A stretch of 64,000 nucleotides of DNA from Xestospongia muta (lineage: Eukaryota > Porifera > Demospongiae > Haplosclerida > Petrosiidae), in the NCBI GenBank assembly GCA_963693285.1, contig OY848927.1, positions 2,544,501 to 2,608,500 on the forward strand, read 5' to 3'. Position 1 is the stretch's first letter. Each line of letters starts with the position of its first letter. Below are positions 42,279-53,939 of the stretch, in pieces. Under the pieces are notes generated by a model. The model was not told the DNA's origin. It saw only the letters and a list, made by a program, of their open reading frames with translations, and did not search any database. A program made the translations under genes and the position numbers.

Positions 42279-42617
42279 ATTGATGACATCACCTAAACCC
42301 TAAACCAAACCTAACATTATTAATCTATGACACATAGTGATGTCATCATAGGACATGTTTTTACATCATCAGTCAGGTTACACCGAGAAGCACCCATCTT
42401 CTTGAACACCTAGTAATCACACTGTCAGCTAAAAAAAGGCTGAAGTGTGAAGAGCATGTCATGCTTTAATACAGAAACAAAAACACACCCATGGGCGTGT
42501 CATATGAATATTGTTAAACTGTAAATTAAGCTGTTTTGACTAAAGAAACTGGCCAAACACTGTTGATCTGTGAGACTGAGCCTTCTGAAATATAAACATT
42601 AAACCACCAACAGGTTT

Positions 42618-43135
42618 CCTTCGTGCAGGGCACCCACACTATGTTTGTGCTATGTCAAGGGTTTCCTTGTCCAGTAGTTGATTGATTTTATAAATGCGAT
42701 TCTTTTTCATTTCAGCATGCACTTGGCTTGAATGTACAAATGCTTATCATTTGCTACTTTGATATCTTGAACATGACCACACTTGAATAGATTCTGAGCA
42801 GACTTGTTGATAGCTTTCAAATCATTAGCAGGTAAACTGTCTGTGGAGGTCCTTGTAACAAAGTAAGTAATAATTTGTGAATTTGAGAACATAAGTAAGG
42901 GATGCTGAGAATCAACAATTTCTTTAAGTGGCTGCCAATCATGAACACTAGTACTGTTTGTAGCAGTATCACTCATTCAACTAGATCGGCCTTTTTTACC
43001 CTTAACTGAGGCTTTCCTACATTGCAGCCAGCCTTCTAGCTGTGGTATTGTTAGTTCTTCAGGTTTTCTTCCATTTAAAGAGGTACCAGGTACATCATTT
43101 TCAATTAAAATTAATTCCTTATCGTCTTGATTCAT
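42618..43135 (-). pseudogene. SAP/SWIM protein, N-terminal part
   Basis: Start at 43135 (MNQDDKELILIENDVPGTSL), then a SAP-like DNA-binding helix pair NGRKPEELTIPQLEGWLQCRK. After a frameshift come LFKCGHVQDIKVANDKHLYI, EMKKNRIYKINQLLDKETLD and CGCPARRKP, the first half of a SWIM finger. Continues at 40223 beyond the DIRS insertion. Confidence 0.65.
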
Positions 43136-43339
43136 GATATCATTAATTCACTATAGATATAACTCCTAGACTGTTTTCTTCCAGCACCAGGCGCACCTGC
43201 ACTTATACACTCGATACGCAAGTGCCCCCCAGACCGAAAACTCTAATTACGCGAATCTCATAAAGGCATACGTGCCATTGAATGATGAATGATCCTCTCT
43301 GCTCACAACGTTTCAAGTATTGTCAATCCACTTGGCCAG

Positions 43340-43860
43340 AAAAACATATGATCCATTCATCTGTAAAAGCACAGTCTGCTCAGCCAACACTTCCAGGTAC
43401 TTTGATAGCAAAAATATGACATGTTAAAGCAGTACATTCTGTCTACTTTAGGTGAGTATTCCAACCACTCGTGCATATCGTACCACTTTGAACAAAAACT
43501 TGAAGCTTTTCCATTTTGTATTGTAATGTTAAATTTTGAAAATTGAGGTTGTTGTTGTCCTTGAAGTATACAAACCTCTCTTGTATGAGAATCAACTGGC
43601 AGGGCTACAGAAGGATTACACTCCGAGTCATAGTCAGCTAATTCAGCTACCTGTCGTGTTGATGAATGATGAGTAACAAACAAGACAAAATTACAATACC
43701 TGTGAACTTGAACTTTGCAAAGAGTCTGATGATGTTTCTGTCGATTCTGTGAGTGAATAAGAGTCTGATGAAGTTTGTGATTGTTCCTCAGAGTCTGTGT
43801 CTTTGCCACTAGACCTTGAAGGAAGTACTTCAGAATACCACTCATTTCTACTCAAGGCTT
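43340..43860 (-). pseudogene. TTF-type zinc finger of a hAT element
   Basis: The frame carries a Ser/Gln-rich start, a VAELADYDSECNPSVA linker and FSKFNITIQNGKASSFCSKW then YDMHEWLEYSPKVDRMYCF, a TTF-type zinc finger typical of DUF4371 hAT proteins. Only the N-terminus remains, ending near 43345. Confidence 0.65.
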
Positions 43861-43879
43861 GAGAGCATTAATTAGACTA

Positions 43880-43960
43880 GTACTAAAAATTTTTGGGAAC
43901 AGGGGGGCGTGTGCCCCTCAAGGCCCACCCCAAGTCCACCATTGGTGCTGCTGATCTTAG
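43880..43960 (-). repeat. hAT-like terminal sequence
   Basis: On the - strand it reads CAATGGTGGACTTGGGGTGG, then CCTTGAGGGGCACACGCCCC, a G-rich stem-forming end 30-90 bases upstream of the TTF frame. It resembles the terminus-like sequence at 50086-50145. Confidence 0.45.
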
Positions 43961-44735
43961 TCATGAAACCAGATATACCTTTTTGTATGGTCTGAAACCA
44001 GATATACCTTTTTTTATGGTCAGATGCAGGAAGGCTTGGGTTAACAATGACTTTGATAAGAAGTAATGTGTCTGATGCACTAACATATAACAAGCTTAGT
44101 ATGGTTGCTAAGTATGAAGAAAGATGGCTTATAAATTGAAGAATGTCACACTCCAAAGGGGCGTGGTCAGTTTATTGTTAATCCAAATGAACATAGGTTT
44201 GTCTACTCCAGGTTGGCCTACTATGATTTTAACAGGGGTTTACTATATTCACAACATCTGAGGTGCACTCATGTGATCACAGCAGTTATTAGCATTTAAA
44301 ATTAATTAATAACAACATACAGCTTTAAGAACGTTCTTCAGTAGAATACACACCTTCCTATAAAGTCATGCCAGTTTGGTGTTATTGCTTTGAGTTACTG
44401 ATTGTGATGGTCTGAGGAAAGTCAGCGTTTATTGTTAATCAAGGTGAGATTTTGACTATGTATGATATAGATATATAAACAAGCAGTGTCAATTAGTAGA
44501 CAGTTGAAAACATTATAGTACAAATGCATTCAGGAACATTATTTACTGACGAAACCAAAAAAAATAGGATACTGACATATTAGGGCATTTTCCATAGGCG
44601 GGTATTCCAGCTCTCATCAGTGTTGAAGGTTATCTGTGAAATTGACCACATAGGAAGTATATAACATAAGAGTATTTACATTGTGTACTTATTACTGGGC
44701 TATGTACCTAATGCTGTCAACTTTGTACAATTCTC
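43961..44735. other. Unassigned spacer
   Basis: No domain seen. A short tandem duplication (ACCAGATATACCTTTTT at about 43968 and 43995) is present. Confidence 0.4.
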
Positions 44736-44739
44736 TTTT

Positions 44740-47195
44740 CTTATTCCATCCAGGACCACCAAACTTGGGCTTTAGATTACAGAAAGGGAACTCTTCACAA
44801 TCATCCTTGAGACAGCCACTGCACCAACCACATGCTCTTTTCTTCTTAACTCCTTATAATGTATTACAAGTTTAAGCAACCCATCTACATGTACATATGT
44901 GTACATGTATGTACCACAATTGTTGATGTACATGTACATGTAGTTTCTATAACTTTTAAAAACAAAACTATATGCTTGTTTTACAGTGTGTATGTACGTT
45001 TGTCTATATTACAATACCTTACCTTTTTTGAATCCCTTTCTTGTCTGATTCAACAGAATTGACACACTGACTAACAGATGACTATGTAAATTGTTAATTT
45101 ACACACTGTCGCTGTGAGTATAGTTGGAACATACTGGCTGGGTGTCTCCTTGTTTATGTGCTTTCTATAAAGAACAATAATAAAATATTATCAATATTTG
45201 CACATGGTATTATTTTGTCTAAGTTACTGTGTAACACTATATACATGTACCTTCCTAAGATTGGTACCCTTTGTTCCAACATGACATTTGTAATGCCATT
45301 CATTCTTAGCATGACCTCTCTTTACTGAATATGGCAGGGGTCTGTACTTCCTACATATTTTTTTGTGCTGTTTTTCTCATAGCTTTTCTTGTTTCAGGTT
45401 GCAATATTAGGCCTTCATGTCTTGTGATGTTTTTCCTGATTGAATCTATCAGCTCTTTTACTTTCATAGTTAGTTCATTGAGATCACTTGAGCTTGTACA
45501 ACTGTAGGTGAGGGAGTCTCTAGCACATTCTCCCTCTCATTTGAGTGACTGGATCAGTGTCTACAGAGTAGTGAATGTCATTTACAGTGTACCAATGTGA
45601 ATTTTTTTAATCAAGGCCTTGTACAGGTTGATATATGTAAAATACATGTATACTATCATAGACCACATATATATATACACGAATCTTACATGTACAAGGT
45701 GGGACAAGATTGTTCTACATGTGTATGTACATCTAAGCTGTATATACATTTATGTACATGTGCATGTATCTTTTTTACAAGAATGGTTGAATGGATAGGT
45801 TTTTCATTGGGAATGGGAGACTAAATGGAACTCTCTTCTTGTACTTCAGTGCTGCTTGTTCCTTAAAAGTAATCATTAATAGCTGTGCTGTCTGTACTCA
45901 GGTTTGCACTACTCTATAGGCTTCTGGTAGGTTGTCCCAATCCCAGTTTTTGTGCAACTGAAAATGGCAAAAAAACTGTTTAGATGGCAGATGCCATGTG
46001 ATCCAATTTCACTCACTGTCCTTTAGTTTTTGCAAATGATAGCAATAGTGGTGGTCAATTGTGAGGTTATCTAACAAAGGAGAGGAAGCCTGGGTTATAT
46101 CTCGAAGAAAAGAGAGAAGTAAATCACCTTCTTCTGAAGTGAAGCCATGCTTGTGGTCCTTAACCCAGCGCTCTCATGACTGATCTCTGTGGAAGTCACA
46201 CAGGTATACTTGCATGTGAGAAATACTATATTGATTGTTGAGACCTCAGCTTCAGAATAATCCATCATGAAATATAGTGGACTCCAATCTGTATTCCATG
46301 ATGAAATAATTTTCAATGCCTCTATAATCTGCTCTGTAGTCTCAGACTGCAAGACGAAATCTGCAAATGCAGGATATCCAACATTTGTTTTGACTGCAAC
46401 ATAGAAGAGAGCCAACTCCTACTTGGTTGCTTTATAAGTAGCATCCATAAGAGAGATTGTGTTTCCATATCTGTTTGACAGATCTTTTTGCCATGGCTCT
46501 TGATGTACATACAATAAATTCTGTTCAAAACTCTCTTGTGTACCTCCATCTCTTCTTCAGCCTTTGAATGGCCGAAAGAAGAATGAAGATCCTGGACTGT
46601 CCTTCCTTCATTGGTCTACTTTTAGTTGCAAGTTCTCTTGATCTAGCTTGCTAAGATGACAGACACGTTGAGATTTATATACATGGTTATGGACATCAAC
46701 TGTAGTGGGAAAATATGTTTGATCTGTTAGTTGTGGTTTTGTTTCTCTTGAACATCTGTTACCCCTTCAGTAACTAGTTCATAGATTTTCTCTATTAATT
46801 TGGGATATATTCGTTGAGCATATGATGGAGGTCCATGAGTTGGGTGAAAGTTGTGATGGGCTTTTTCAGTAGGTATCTAGCAACTGTAAGAGCTTCATGA
46901 AGATCTTGTATTTTTGTCACAGTTCTTTCAGGGCTCTTGCTGACAGTCTGTTCTTCTTTTCATCTGTAATGCAATAATCAGTGAACAGGACCACAGAGTG
47001 AACAACAATGTGAGGTTTACAATCTGTTTTACATGTACACTGTAAGCACACTGTGCTTCTCCTTGTAGTAGTGGGTTCCAAACTCGCAATCTAACCGTCA
47101 GTTATCTTGTAGAGCAAAGGGAGTGTTATTGAATTCCACTGTTTGTCCTTCAAATCTGAGTTGCATGCCACAAGATTTTGCTTTCCTATGAGAGT
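44740..47195 (-). pseudogene. MULE transposase gene ending in a CXXC zinc finger
   Basis: From right: an N-terminal piece with VEFNNTPFALQDN and CEFGTHYYKEKHS, HPTHGPPSYAQRIYPKLIEK, DVHNHVYKSQRVCHLSKLDQ, then the catalytic region ISLMDATYKATK (Asp about 46445), LALFYVAVKTNVGYPAFADF and PLYFMMDYSEAEVS (Asp about 46255). After a decayed middle, the C-terminus at 44745-44845 is a CXXC finger. MULE transposases move Mutator-like elements. Frameshifts and stops are numerous and exon limits are not resolved. Confidence 0.7.
44745..44845 (-). other. CXXC-type zinc finger coding segment
   Basis: Translates as KKKRACGWCSGCLKDDCEEF then PFCNLKPKFGGPG. The CGxCxxC, DDC and FC spacing and the KFGG end match the CXXC domain that binds unmethylated CpG in DNMT1, KDM2 and MLL proteins. 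The short frame is open between flanking stops. Confidence 0.75.
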
Positions 47196-47228
47196 ATTAA
47201 TTAGTATTTTGTAATCAGTTTTATCATT

Positions 47229-47232
<4 letters not shown>

Positions 47233-47266
<34 letters not shown>
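47233..47266. repeat. (TA)n microsatellite
   Basis: About 16-17 uninterrupted TA units after TGTG. Confidence 0.95.
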
Positions 47267-47269
<3 letters not shown>

Positions 47270-48119
47270 TTGTATACCTTATGCTTCAGGTAGCATTTTT
47301 TCTTGATTTTCCTTATTTTCCTACGCAATAAAAATACTAATTAATGATATAACAAAAGTATTTCTTGCGATTTGTTTATGGATTAATTTATCATTTTGTT
47401 TGTTACACAATTATTATGCATATTTAAATACTCAATAAAAATAATCAGTAGGATTAATGCATTTCATTTGTCAATGACACTGCTATAGTTATTGCTCTCT
47501 ACTTAATTGTACCACTTGAAATCTCAAACTGAGGCTTTTCTGTGACATTCTAGTGCCAAAGATTGCGTTTCTAGTTTGTGCTTCTCCAGTATACTTTCTG
47601 CATCATCTACAACCCCACAAAAATAGTGTGGGCTTATTGAATGAAGACCTACTGTCCAGTTAGGTATAGAACTCATCACAAAGCTAAGAGAGCACACCAA
47701 CAATCTTGAATATTCCTGGTCTAAGTCTGAAATGTTAACCCATGTGAATGAGCATTCTGATTATCTGCATTAAATGTATGAGGGTGTGTAATCCATGTGA
47801 CTTCCGCACTTCAGATGTTGTGAAAGTAGTGAACCCTGATTTTAACACAATAGTACGGTTTCGCCTATGGATACCATAATTCCAATTAATAGAAAGTTTT
47901 GAACTTTTCATTGTAATTAACATTTTAAAAATCCGATTAAATCTCATTGTAAAATACATAAGAGAATTGCAAGACTTACCTAAATTTGTATCAATATGCA
48001 CCAACTAAAGCATAATCAAATTTTGATGAGTTTATCACATAAGACTTAACTAAATTTCTTAAGATCTATGGACTTCTTGGATCAATTATGAAACAATCAA
48101 ATCTATAATCATTTCTACC
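47270..48119. other. Unassigned region
   Basis: The only notable frame is 48004-47735 on the - strand (89 residues, basic, no domain). Nothing recognised. Confidence 0.35.
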
Positions 48120-48600
48120 AGGCGATTATGAGAAAAATTCAAGAGATTGGTCTGCAAATCCAGTAGAAACAAATACAGATCAACTGAAGTTATTTATACG
48201 TAGAACAATAGCTCTTGCCTTTGTTCCTATTTGTTTTGTTCATCTTGCATGGCAAGGAATAAAAGCAGATACTCCAGAGTTACCAAGAATTGATGAATTC
48301 ATTACATATTTTGAAACAATATGGATAGCTAGAACATTCCATACACCAGAGTAGAACTTATATGATACTGAAGGACCACAGACAAATAATCAGTTGGAGT
48401 GTTGGAAGAATTGTCTACAGCAAGTAGTTGACAAATCCCATCTGAACATCCTTGAATGTGTTGAGGTATTTCAGAGAGAATAAGCAGAGAGATTTCAATA
48501 CAGCAGCTTGCAGCAGGTGCACATCCACCTCATTGGAAAAAGAAAGCTATTGAGAAAGATAACATATTAAGGAACTCAAAGAAAGATTTAGCAATAATAT
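48120..48600 (+). pseudogene. MULE-type transposase C-terminal fragment
   Basis: FIRRTIALAFVPICFVHLAW, PELPRIDEFITYFETIWIAR, then TEGPQTNNQLECWKNCLQQV and HLNILECVEVFQRE. The GP.TNN.LE.W block with a following helix is the C-terminal acidic region of a MULE family. Two stops interrupt it. Opposite strand to the MULE gene at 44740-47195. Confidence 0.55.
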
Positions 48601-49690
48601 AATGTCTTTATCAGACTATGTAGCAGGCATGTCTCAACACATTAACTTGTAATTGTTTAATCTTTATTTTCCTTAACATTAAATTGTACACTATTTTAGT
48701 CATTTACCTCAAACTCCTTTGTCATTACTTAAGACTGTTTCAGTCCCTTTTGGTCCAGAGGCTCTTGCCTTGTAATTTGTAAATTCACAATGTTTCCTCA
48801 ATTTGAATAACAGCATCGGTAGGTGAACCATACTATTATGTTAAAATTTGAGTAGGCAAACCTGGTGTCTGAGGAAGTTTGGGAGCCCAGGAAAATAGGT
48901 ACAACCATTCCAAATATCTTGTCCTGAACATTTCCTCCAACTATCCTGTATAAGAAAATGTGTTATGTTGGTTAGTAACTGATAGTTCAACAATTTGTCA
49001 TCTGTAATGTGCCAAAAGTACTACCAATGAGGAGCTAGATATATGTTTGAGGATACCTGACATATAGGTTGGAAGGATATGTGAGAAATAATTAGTAAAT
49101 GTATGTTGAGCAAATTAACATTTCAAAATTATGTGAATAACATAAGGAATCACATAATCACATATATAGTAAATGTACTATTCAATAAGTGGTATGACAT
49201 GAACAAAACATTCGCCATCAGTAAAAAATTTAGAATAAGCACAGCGCTGCTTTATAAAGTTAATAGGCAATAGTAATCAGGATGCTCAAACTTCTAGTGC
49301 ACCACAGCTATATTGGTTTACCACATTTTGCCACTTCTGAATGGGGAAGATACTATGAGCAAACTGCTATCAACATGTGTGACACAATGTCATCTTCAAA
49401 GCTGAAACTAATCAAAGCAAAATGATGAATTTTAACAGGACAAAATTATTACATTCCCATTTTTTATACAAAGGAGTGGGAAAGGGTCCAAAAACTGGTA
49501 TATCCCAATGAGCTAAAGCAACACAAGGGATAGAGCCCTTTCCAGTAGCAAGAAAGTACTTTCCATTAAGAGTACAGATAAGTATTTTTTATAACAGAGT
49601 TTCACTGGGGAATACTAGTACTTGTAGACTGAGGATGAATTTTTACATAAATAGTTTGAAGGTAAAGTGAATGCCTCTCGTCTAAGACTT
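48601..49690. other. Unassigned AT-rich region
   Basis: No gene recognised and no long repeat seen. Confidence 0.4.
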
Positions 49691-49697
49691 CAAGCGT

Positions 49698-50085
49698 CTA
49701 AGCTTTTGGAAGTGAGTACTTGCCTGCACTATCACCATCTGAGTGAAATGATAGATGAGCCAACTCTCTGGGATTGAGCTTACCGAGTAGTGACATTAAT
49801 TCTAAATTGAATGATTCAGGTGGATTCAATGAGATTACAAAGTTATGACAGAGAAAATGCTTCAATAATTGAGATTTAACAGTTTTGTCATTGTTTGGCT
49901 GATTTCCAAGCATATCATTGTATTGTTCATACAACAATAACCAAAATCCATGTACTGGACCACTGTTCTTTAGTACATCAATGAGATGGCAATGCATATG
50001 CATATTTGGAGTGATAGTATGTGATCCATACAATGTTTCTACTTTCTGACAAAACCTCAACAAAAGTGTATCAGATAGTACAAAG
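49698..50085 (-). pseudogene. CACTA (EnSpm)-type transposase, C-terminal part
   Basis: From right: LSDTLLLRFCQKVETLYGSH, TPNMHMHCHLIDVLKNSGPV, HGFWLLLYEQYNDMLGNQPN, then CHNFVISLNPPESF and HLSFHSDGDSAGKY to a stop at about 49698. This matches the downstream part of animal EnSpm-like transposases. The upstream part is at 55515-56290 on the same strand, 5.4 kb away. Confidence 0.7.
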
Positions 50086-50145
50086 TCCAGTAGTGTATCT
50101 AGGGAGGGGGTCAGGGTGCTCAAGCACCCCCCCCCTAGCCAAATT
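50086..50145 (+). repeat. hAT-like terminal sequence with hairpin
   Basis: CAGTAGTGTATCTAGGGAGG, then a GGGTGC/GCACCCCCCCC stem. It sits exactly where the CACTA frame is lost, so it is probably the left end of an inserted hAT. The DUF4371 gene at 53940-55512 is a possible partner. Confidence 0.5.
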
Positions 50146-50399
50146 ACTACTTTGCCACAAAAGCTATCATGGAAAGAAAACAAATAGCTACATGTATATA
50201 ATGTTATAAACAGCTTACTAGTTTTGTTTGAACTGCTGTATAGACCTATCAAGCTACACAAACCGACGAATGGCTAAAGACAGGAATATTTCTATCAAAA
50301 ATTCATGAAGATAGGCGGAAGATAGGGGTGGTGACTTCATTGCTATGAATAATATATATTACGAGATTGTAGTAATAAAACGTTAAGACGTGAGTGCAA

Positions 50400-51840
50400 G
50401 ATTAAAAGAATGGATTACGATGACGATTTTTCTGCCAAATGCAACAGTACAATCACTGATTCATTGCCCAGACTTTCACAGACACTTGATATCACATAAA
50501 GAAAGTGGTATGCAACTTTAACACTTTTGCCAATTGTACATTGAATTGTCTGTCTTTTTTTCAAGAATGCACAGGTATATTTTGCATGGTATGTGTACTA
50601 AAAAAAACAGAGAAAGAATTGCAATATAGTAAGTCATAATATACAATATTACTATATATGAATGTACAATATTACTATGAATCATCTTTCCTAAGAAATA
50701 TTACCACATTGGCAGTTTAACAATCAAGAGGATGCACATGAACTTCTACTTGATTTTCCTAAGAGCCTTTTCAAATAATAATGTAACAAACAATATTAAC
50801 ATAATGTTTTATGTAGTTCTCAAATAAACATTGGCATTGAGACTCCAGGTAAATAAATGATTGATCACATAAAAATCCTTTAAAAATACAGTTCAATGTG
50901 TAGAATGTAATGCAATAAAATTAACAGAAAGTTATCAGTCTCACATTCAAATTGATACACAGGTTGGTTAAATTACAACAGTTTGCTGTGTTGAAGTAAT
51001 TGTTTTCAGAGTGAGAATATACACAAAGCTATTAGTGAAACTCACAAAGAAGAAATGTTGTCTCTTGATGATCTTGTATATTGTGAATGATACATTTGGT
51101 GCCATTTTTGGACTGATAGAAATATATTCTCTATTAGATGTAAGAAAAATACTCAAGCTGCTTTGAAGCATGACATCTCTCACACCTGCCATCAACACTA
51201 ATAATTCACATCAGAAGGTAGACAAATTTATAAAATTAGATGACTAATGTTACCACTAAATTAAATGTAAGGTTTAACTGGGAGACTACACATGCTAAGA
51301 AAGATAGTCGCCATGTACATATTACTGAGTCAGTAGAAGTCCATGATAAAAAGATGTTGATATCAATTGAAGTTATGTAATGACATAATCACCTTGTTCA
51401 TATTAGGCAAACACAAAACAATATACTCTGTCCTCCATTATTGTGCACATTGGCTCTACCCCACAATCAGGTCATTATGTGGCATATGCTCGTACAGCTG
51501 AGGGATGGTATGAGTTTGATGATGCATTGGTAAGTTCTTTTTTTTAATTCAGTGTCAATATTATGAAATTTCATGCTAGGTGATCTGACACCAACAGACC
51601 TAGCAAATGTTTTAACAAAACAAGCATATATTCTATTCTATACTGAGGTTTGTGGCTGAGGTTTGGACTTTAACATTGATGTTGGGTGTATGACATGAGG
51701 TGTAAATTATAACATTCCTATCACCACTATTCTGTCTTTTTCACATTTGTTACCAATATAGGTGAAACATGAAATCAAAAAGAAGCTAAGCTTATCAAAG
51801 AAGAGAAAACTAACAGCATCCACTCTTCCTACAAAGAAGG
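50400..51840 (+). pseudogene. USP-type deubiquitinase (C19) with introns
   Basis: FNTFANCTLNCLSFFQECTG (50510-50570) matches the Cys box, but the catalytic Cys of an NTCF-type motif is missing. QFNNQEDAHELLLDF (50713) is the QDAHE box; CVECNAIKLTESYQSHIQI (50896) and KNTQAALKHDISHT (51150) lie in the finger and palm. HIGSTPQSGHYVAYARTAEG then WYEFDDAL (51447-51529) is the His box. After an intron (51530-51579), TPTDLANVLTKQAYILFYTE (to 51648) ends the domain, and a basic exon follows. Stops and frameshifts interrupt it. Confidence 0.7.
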
Positions 51841-51869
51841 GTTGTTATTGCTATTAATTACATTTATCA

Positions 51870-52470
51870 CAGTATACTACATGTATTTAGATATGGAGAT
51901 GTGTTTTCAAATGCAGTCACTCACTTCAACAGTTGCGTCAATTTCTTGGGAGAATGTAAAGCGAACATACAAACAGCAAATTAATGTCAAAGGGACTGAT
52001 CTCCAGCATCTACGTCAAGTGTGGGAATCAAGTTCAAGTGCTGAATGTTGGCTCAATGACAATGTATGAAATGTAATAGATTACCAATAAAAAAATTTAA
52101 GTACCATTCCAGATAGTCAATGGCTATATCCTCATAATATGCAATAGTATCAAGAAGAAAACTGTAAGTAAAGACATAAGAAGAGCTCACATTAACTCCT
52201 TATAGGGAGTGAACATACTACCCATTAGTTCTTTTTTTCTGTAGGCATTAAATGCAAAAGGAATTGACAATATACTTGAAAAATGGTATAAAAAAGTTAG
52301 AACTTCATTACCCATTATTACCAATTGCCTCACTTAAACAGATAAAAATGTTTTCAGAATTTGACATGTGGATTATACCTATCAACAGACATGTTCATTG
52401 GACAATGATGGTATATGATTTCACAGTCCTTACTTTTAGTGTATATGTACTCTAAACAGGTGATTGACTT
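51870..52470 (+). pseudogene. Ulp1-like protease fragment
   Basis: ENVKRTYKQQINVKGTDLQH, SSAECWLNDNV, AKGIDNILEKWYKKV and, after an acceptor-like site, MFSEFDMWIIPINRHVHW then TMMVYDF, a Ulp1/C48 His box. Asp and Cys boxes are not seen before the MULE gene begins. It sits between the USP and MULE genes on the same strand, so one spliced gene or element may have held all three. Confidence 0.6.
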
Positions 52471-52479
52471 CAAGAGAAG

Positions 52480-53593
52480 AATCACACATTACACTCCAGT
52501 TATTGTTTATAAACCTCAAGGCTGTCCTTAGTCAGTTGAATCCAACAACATGTGTGATGATGACTTCCTCATATGATGACTTCCTACATGATGAAGAAGT
52601 TTGGCCATCAGAGAATAATATGCTTTGACTCCACCCATGGCACTAATAGCTATAATTTCTCTTTGGTCACATTGGTAGTAGTAGAGGAATTTGGTGAGGG
52701 GTACCAGGTGGGTCGGTGTTTATCAAATTGTGAAGATAAATATGTACTTCACAATTTTTTCACAGCAGTTAAGAAGAGGGTCAGTTCCATAACACCACAA
52801 TGGTTTATGTCCGATGACGCCGAGCAATTTTATAATGCCTGGAGGTCAGTATTTGATGAAGTCAACAACAAGCTGTTATGTACCTGGCATGTGGATAGGG
52901 CATGGCGTGAGAAACTCTCTCTGATAAAAGACAAACAGACACAGGTAGCAGTGTATCACAACTTGCGTGTTTTACTGGAGGAGAAAGACATACAGAAATT
53001 TCAAACACTTATGACAAAAACAATTCAACAACTTCAACTGAATGACAAAACAACCTTATTTGCAGAGTACTTCATCAGAATGTACATAGATAGAAAGCAA
53101 CAGTGGGCATGACGATACAGACAGGGATCATTTATTAATACTAACATGTATGTTGAGGCTTTCCATCGTGTATTAAAGTACATATACATGAACAGTAGGA
53201 TCAATAAGAGTTGACAATTGTATCAATACACTGATGAAAATTACAAGAGATAAAGCATTCAAACGACTTATAAAACTAACCAAGGGGAAAAAGACAAAGA
53301 GATTAATTGACATACACAAAAGACATTTAACCAGCAAGGACATGACAATAGATTCAGTAGAACTAGTTGAAGATGGAGTATGGGATGTGACATCATCACA
53401 TGGTAATGACAAATACAGGGTAACTATGGAGAATGAGGTATGCCCAGTGAATTATAGACTAAGATGCAATGACTGCAACATATGTGTACACTCCTACTCC
53501 TGTACATGTCAAGACTATACTACAATAGGGAATATTTGTAAACACATTCATTTAATGGTACAGTTTCAACAATGCAACATGTGTAAATATTGA
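52480..53593 (+). pseudogene. MULE transposase with SWIM zinc finger
   Basis: The best frame is 52573-53112: RIICFDSTHGTNSYNFSLVT (first Asp, about 52628), PQWFMSDDAEQFYNAWRSVF (second Asp, about 52815), LLCTWHVDRAWREK (C-x2-H motif), then after a stop NMYVEAFHRVLKY (Glu). A second frame, 53234-53593, ends in a SWIM finger YSCTCQDYTTIGNICKHIH (about 53500). D-D-E plus SWIM is the standard MULE layout. A stop at 53112 and a frameshift near 53220 separate core and SWIM. Confidence 0.8.
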
Positions 53594-53799
53594 AAACCCA
53601 CCAACTGCTGCATGGATCTGCTTGAATTGCATTAAAATAAAGTCAATTAAAATAGAAGAATGACTACACTAGATAACGTGTAATTATTAATTGTTACTCC
53701 GCCCATTTTTTATTTTAAGTTGCTATGAATATATAATATACTCATTCCTGTGGAAACATTCCTATAGAAACATTCCTGTCTTTAGCCGCTTCTCTCAAA

Positions 53800-53925
53800 C
53801 TGTACAAATGACGTGTCCTAAATTGTTTTATCAAATATTCACCATGCATGCATTCAAACATGGCAAACAGTACCCGCTAATCTATGCTTTTTTTCCAAAC
53901 AACACAAAGATGTACTTATGAGAGG
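53800..53925 (+). pseudogene. Short MULE core fragment
   Basis: PKLFYQIFTMHAFKHGKQYP then LIYAFFPNNTK corresponds to the start of a MULE core of another lineage. It stops at 53921. Confidence 0.45.
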
Positions 53926-53939
53926 GCTATGAATCTAGT

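Larger units (their letters stand above)
40224..42617 (-). mobile_element. DIRS-like retrotransposon, copy 1, inserted in SWIM motif
   Basis: Contains DIRS ORF1 and RT/RNase H remnants and matches 62500-63990 closely in the overlapping part. It separates the two cysteine/histidine halves of a SWIM finger. Both junctions carry a similar word (CCTTTCCTGCAGG at 40211, CCTTCGTGCAGG at 42618). No tyrosine recombinase is seen. Confidence 0.7.

Noticed and set aside
44859..45824. Short frames rich in Tyr, Cys, Val and His
   Set aside because: They come from low-complexity TGTACATGTACAT-type sequence and show no domain.
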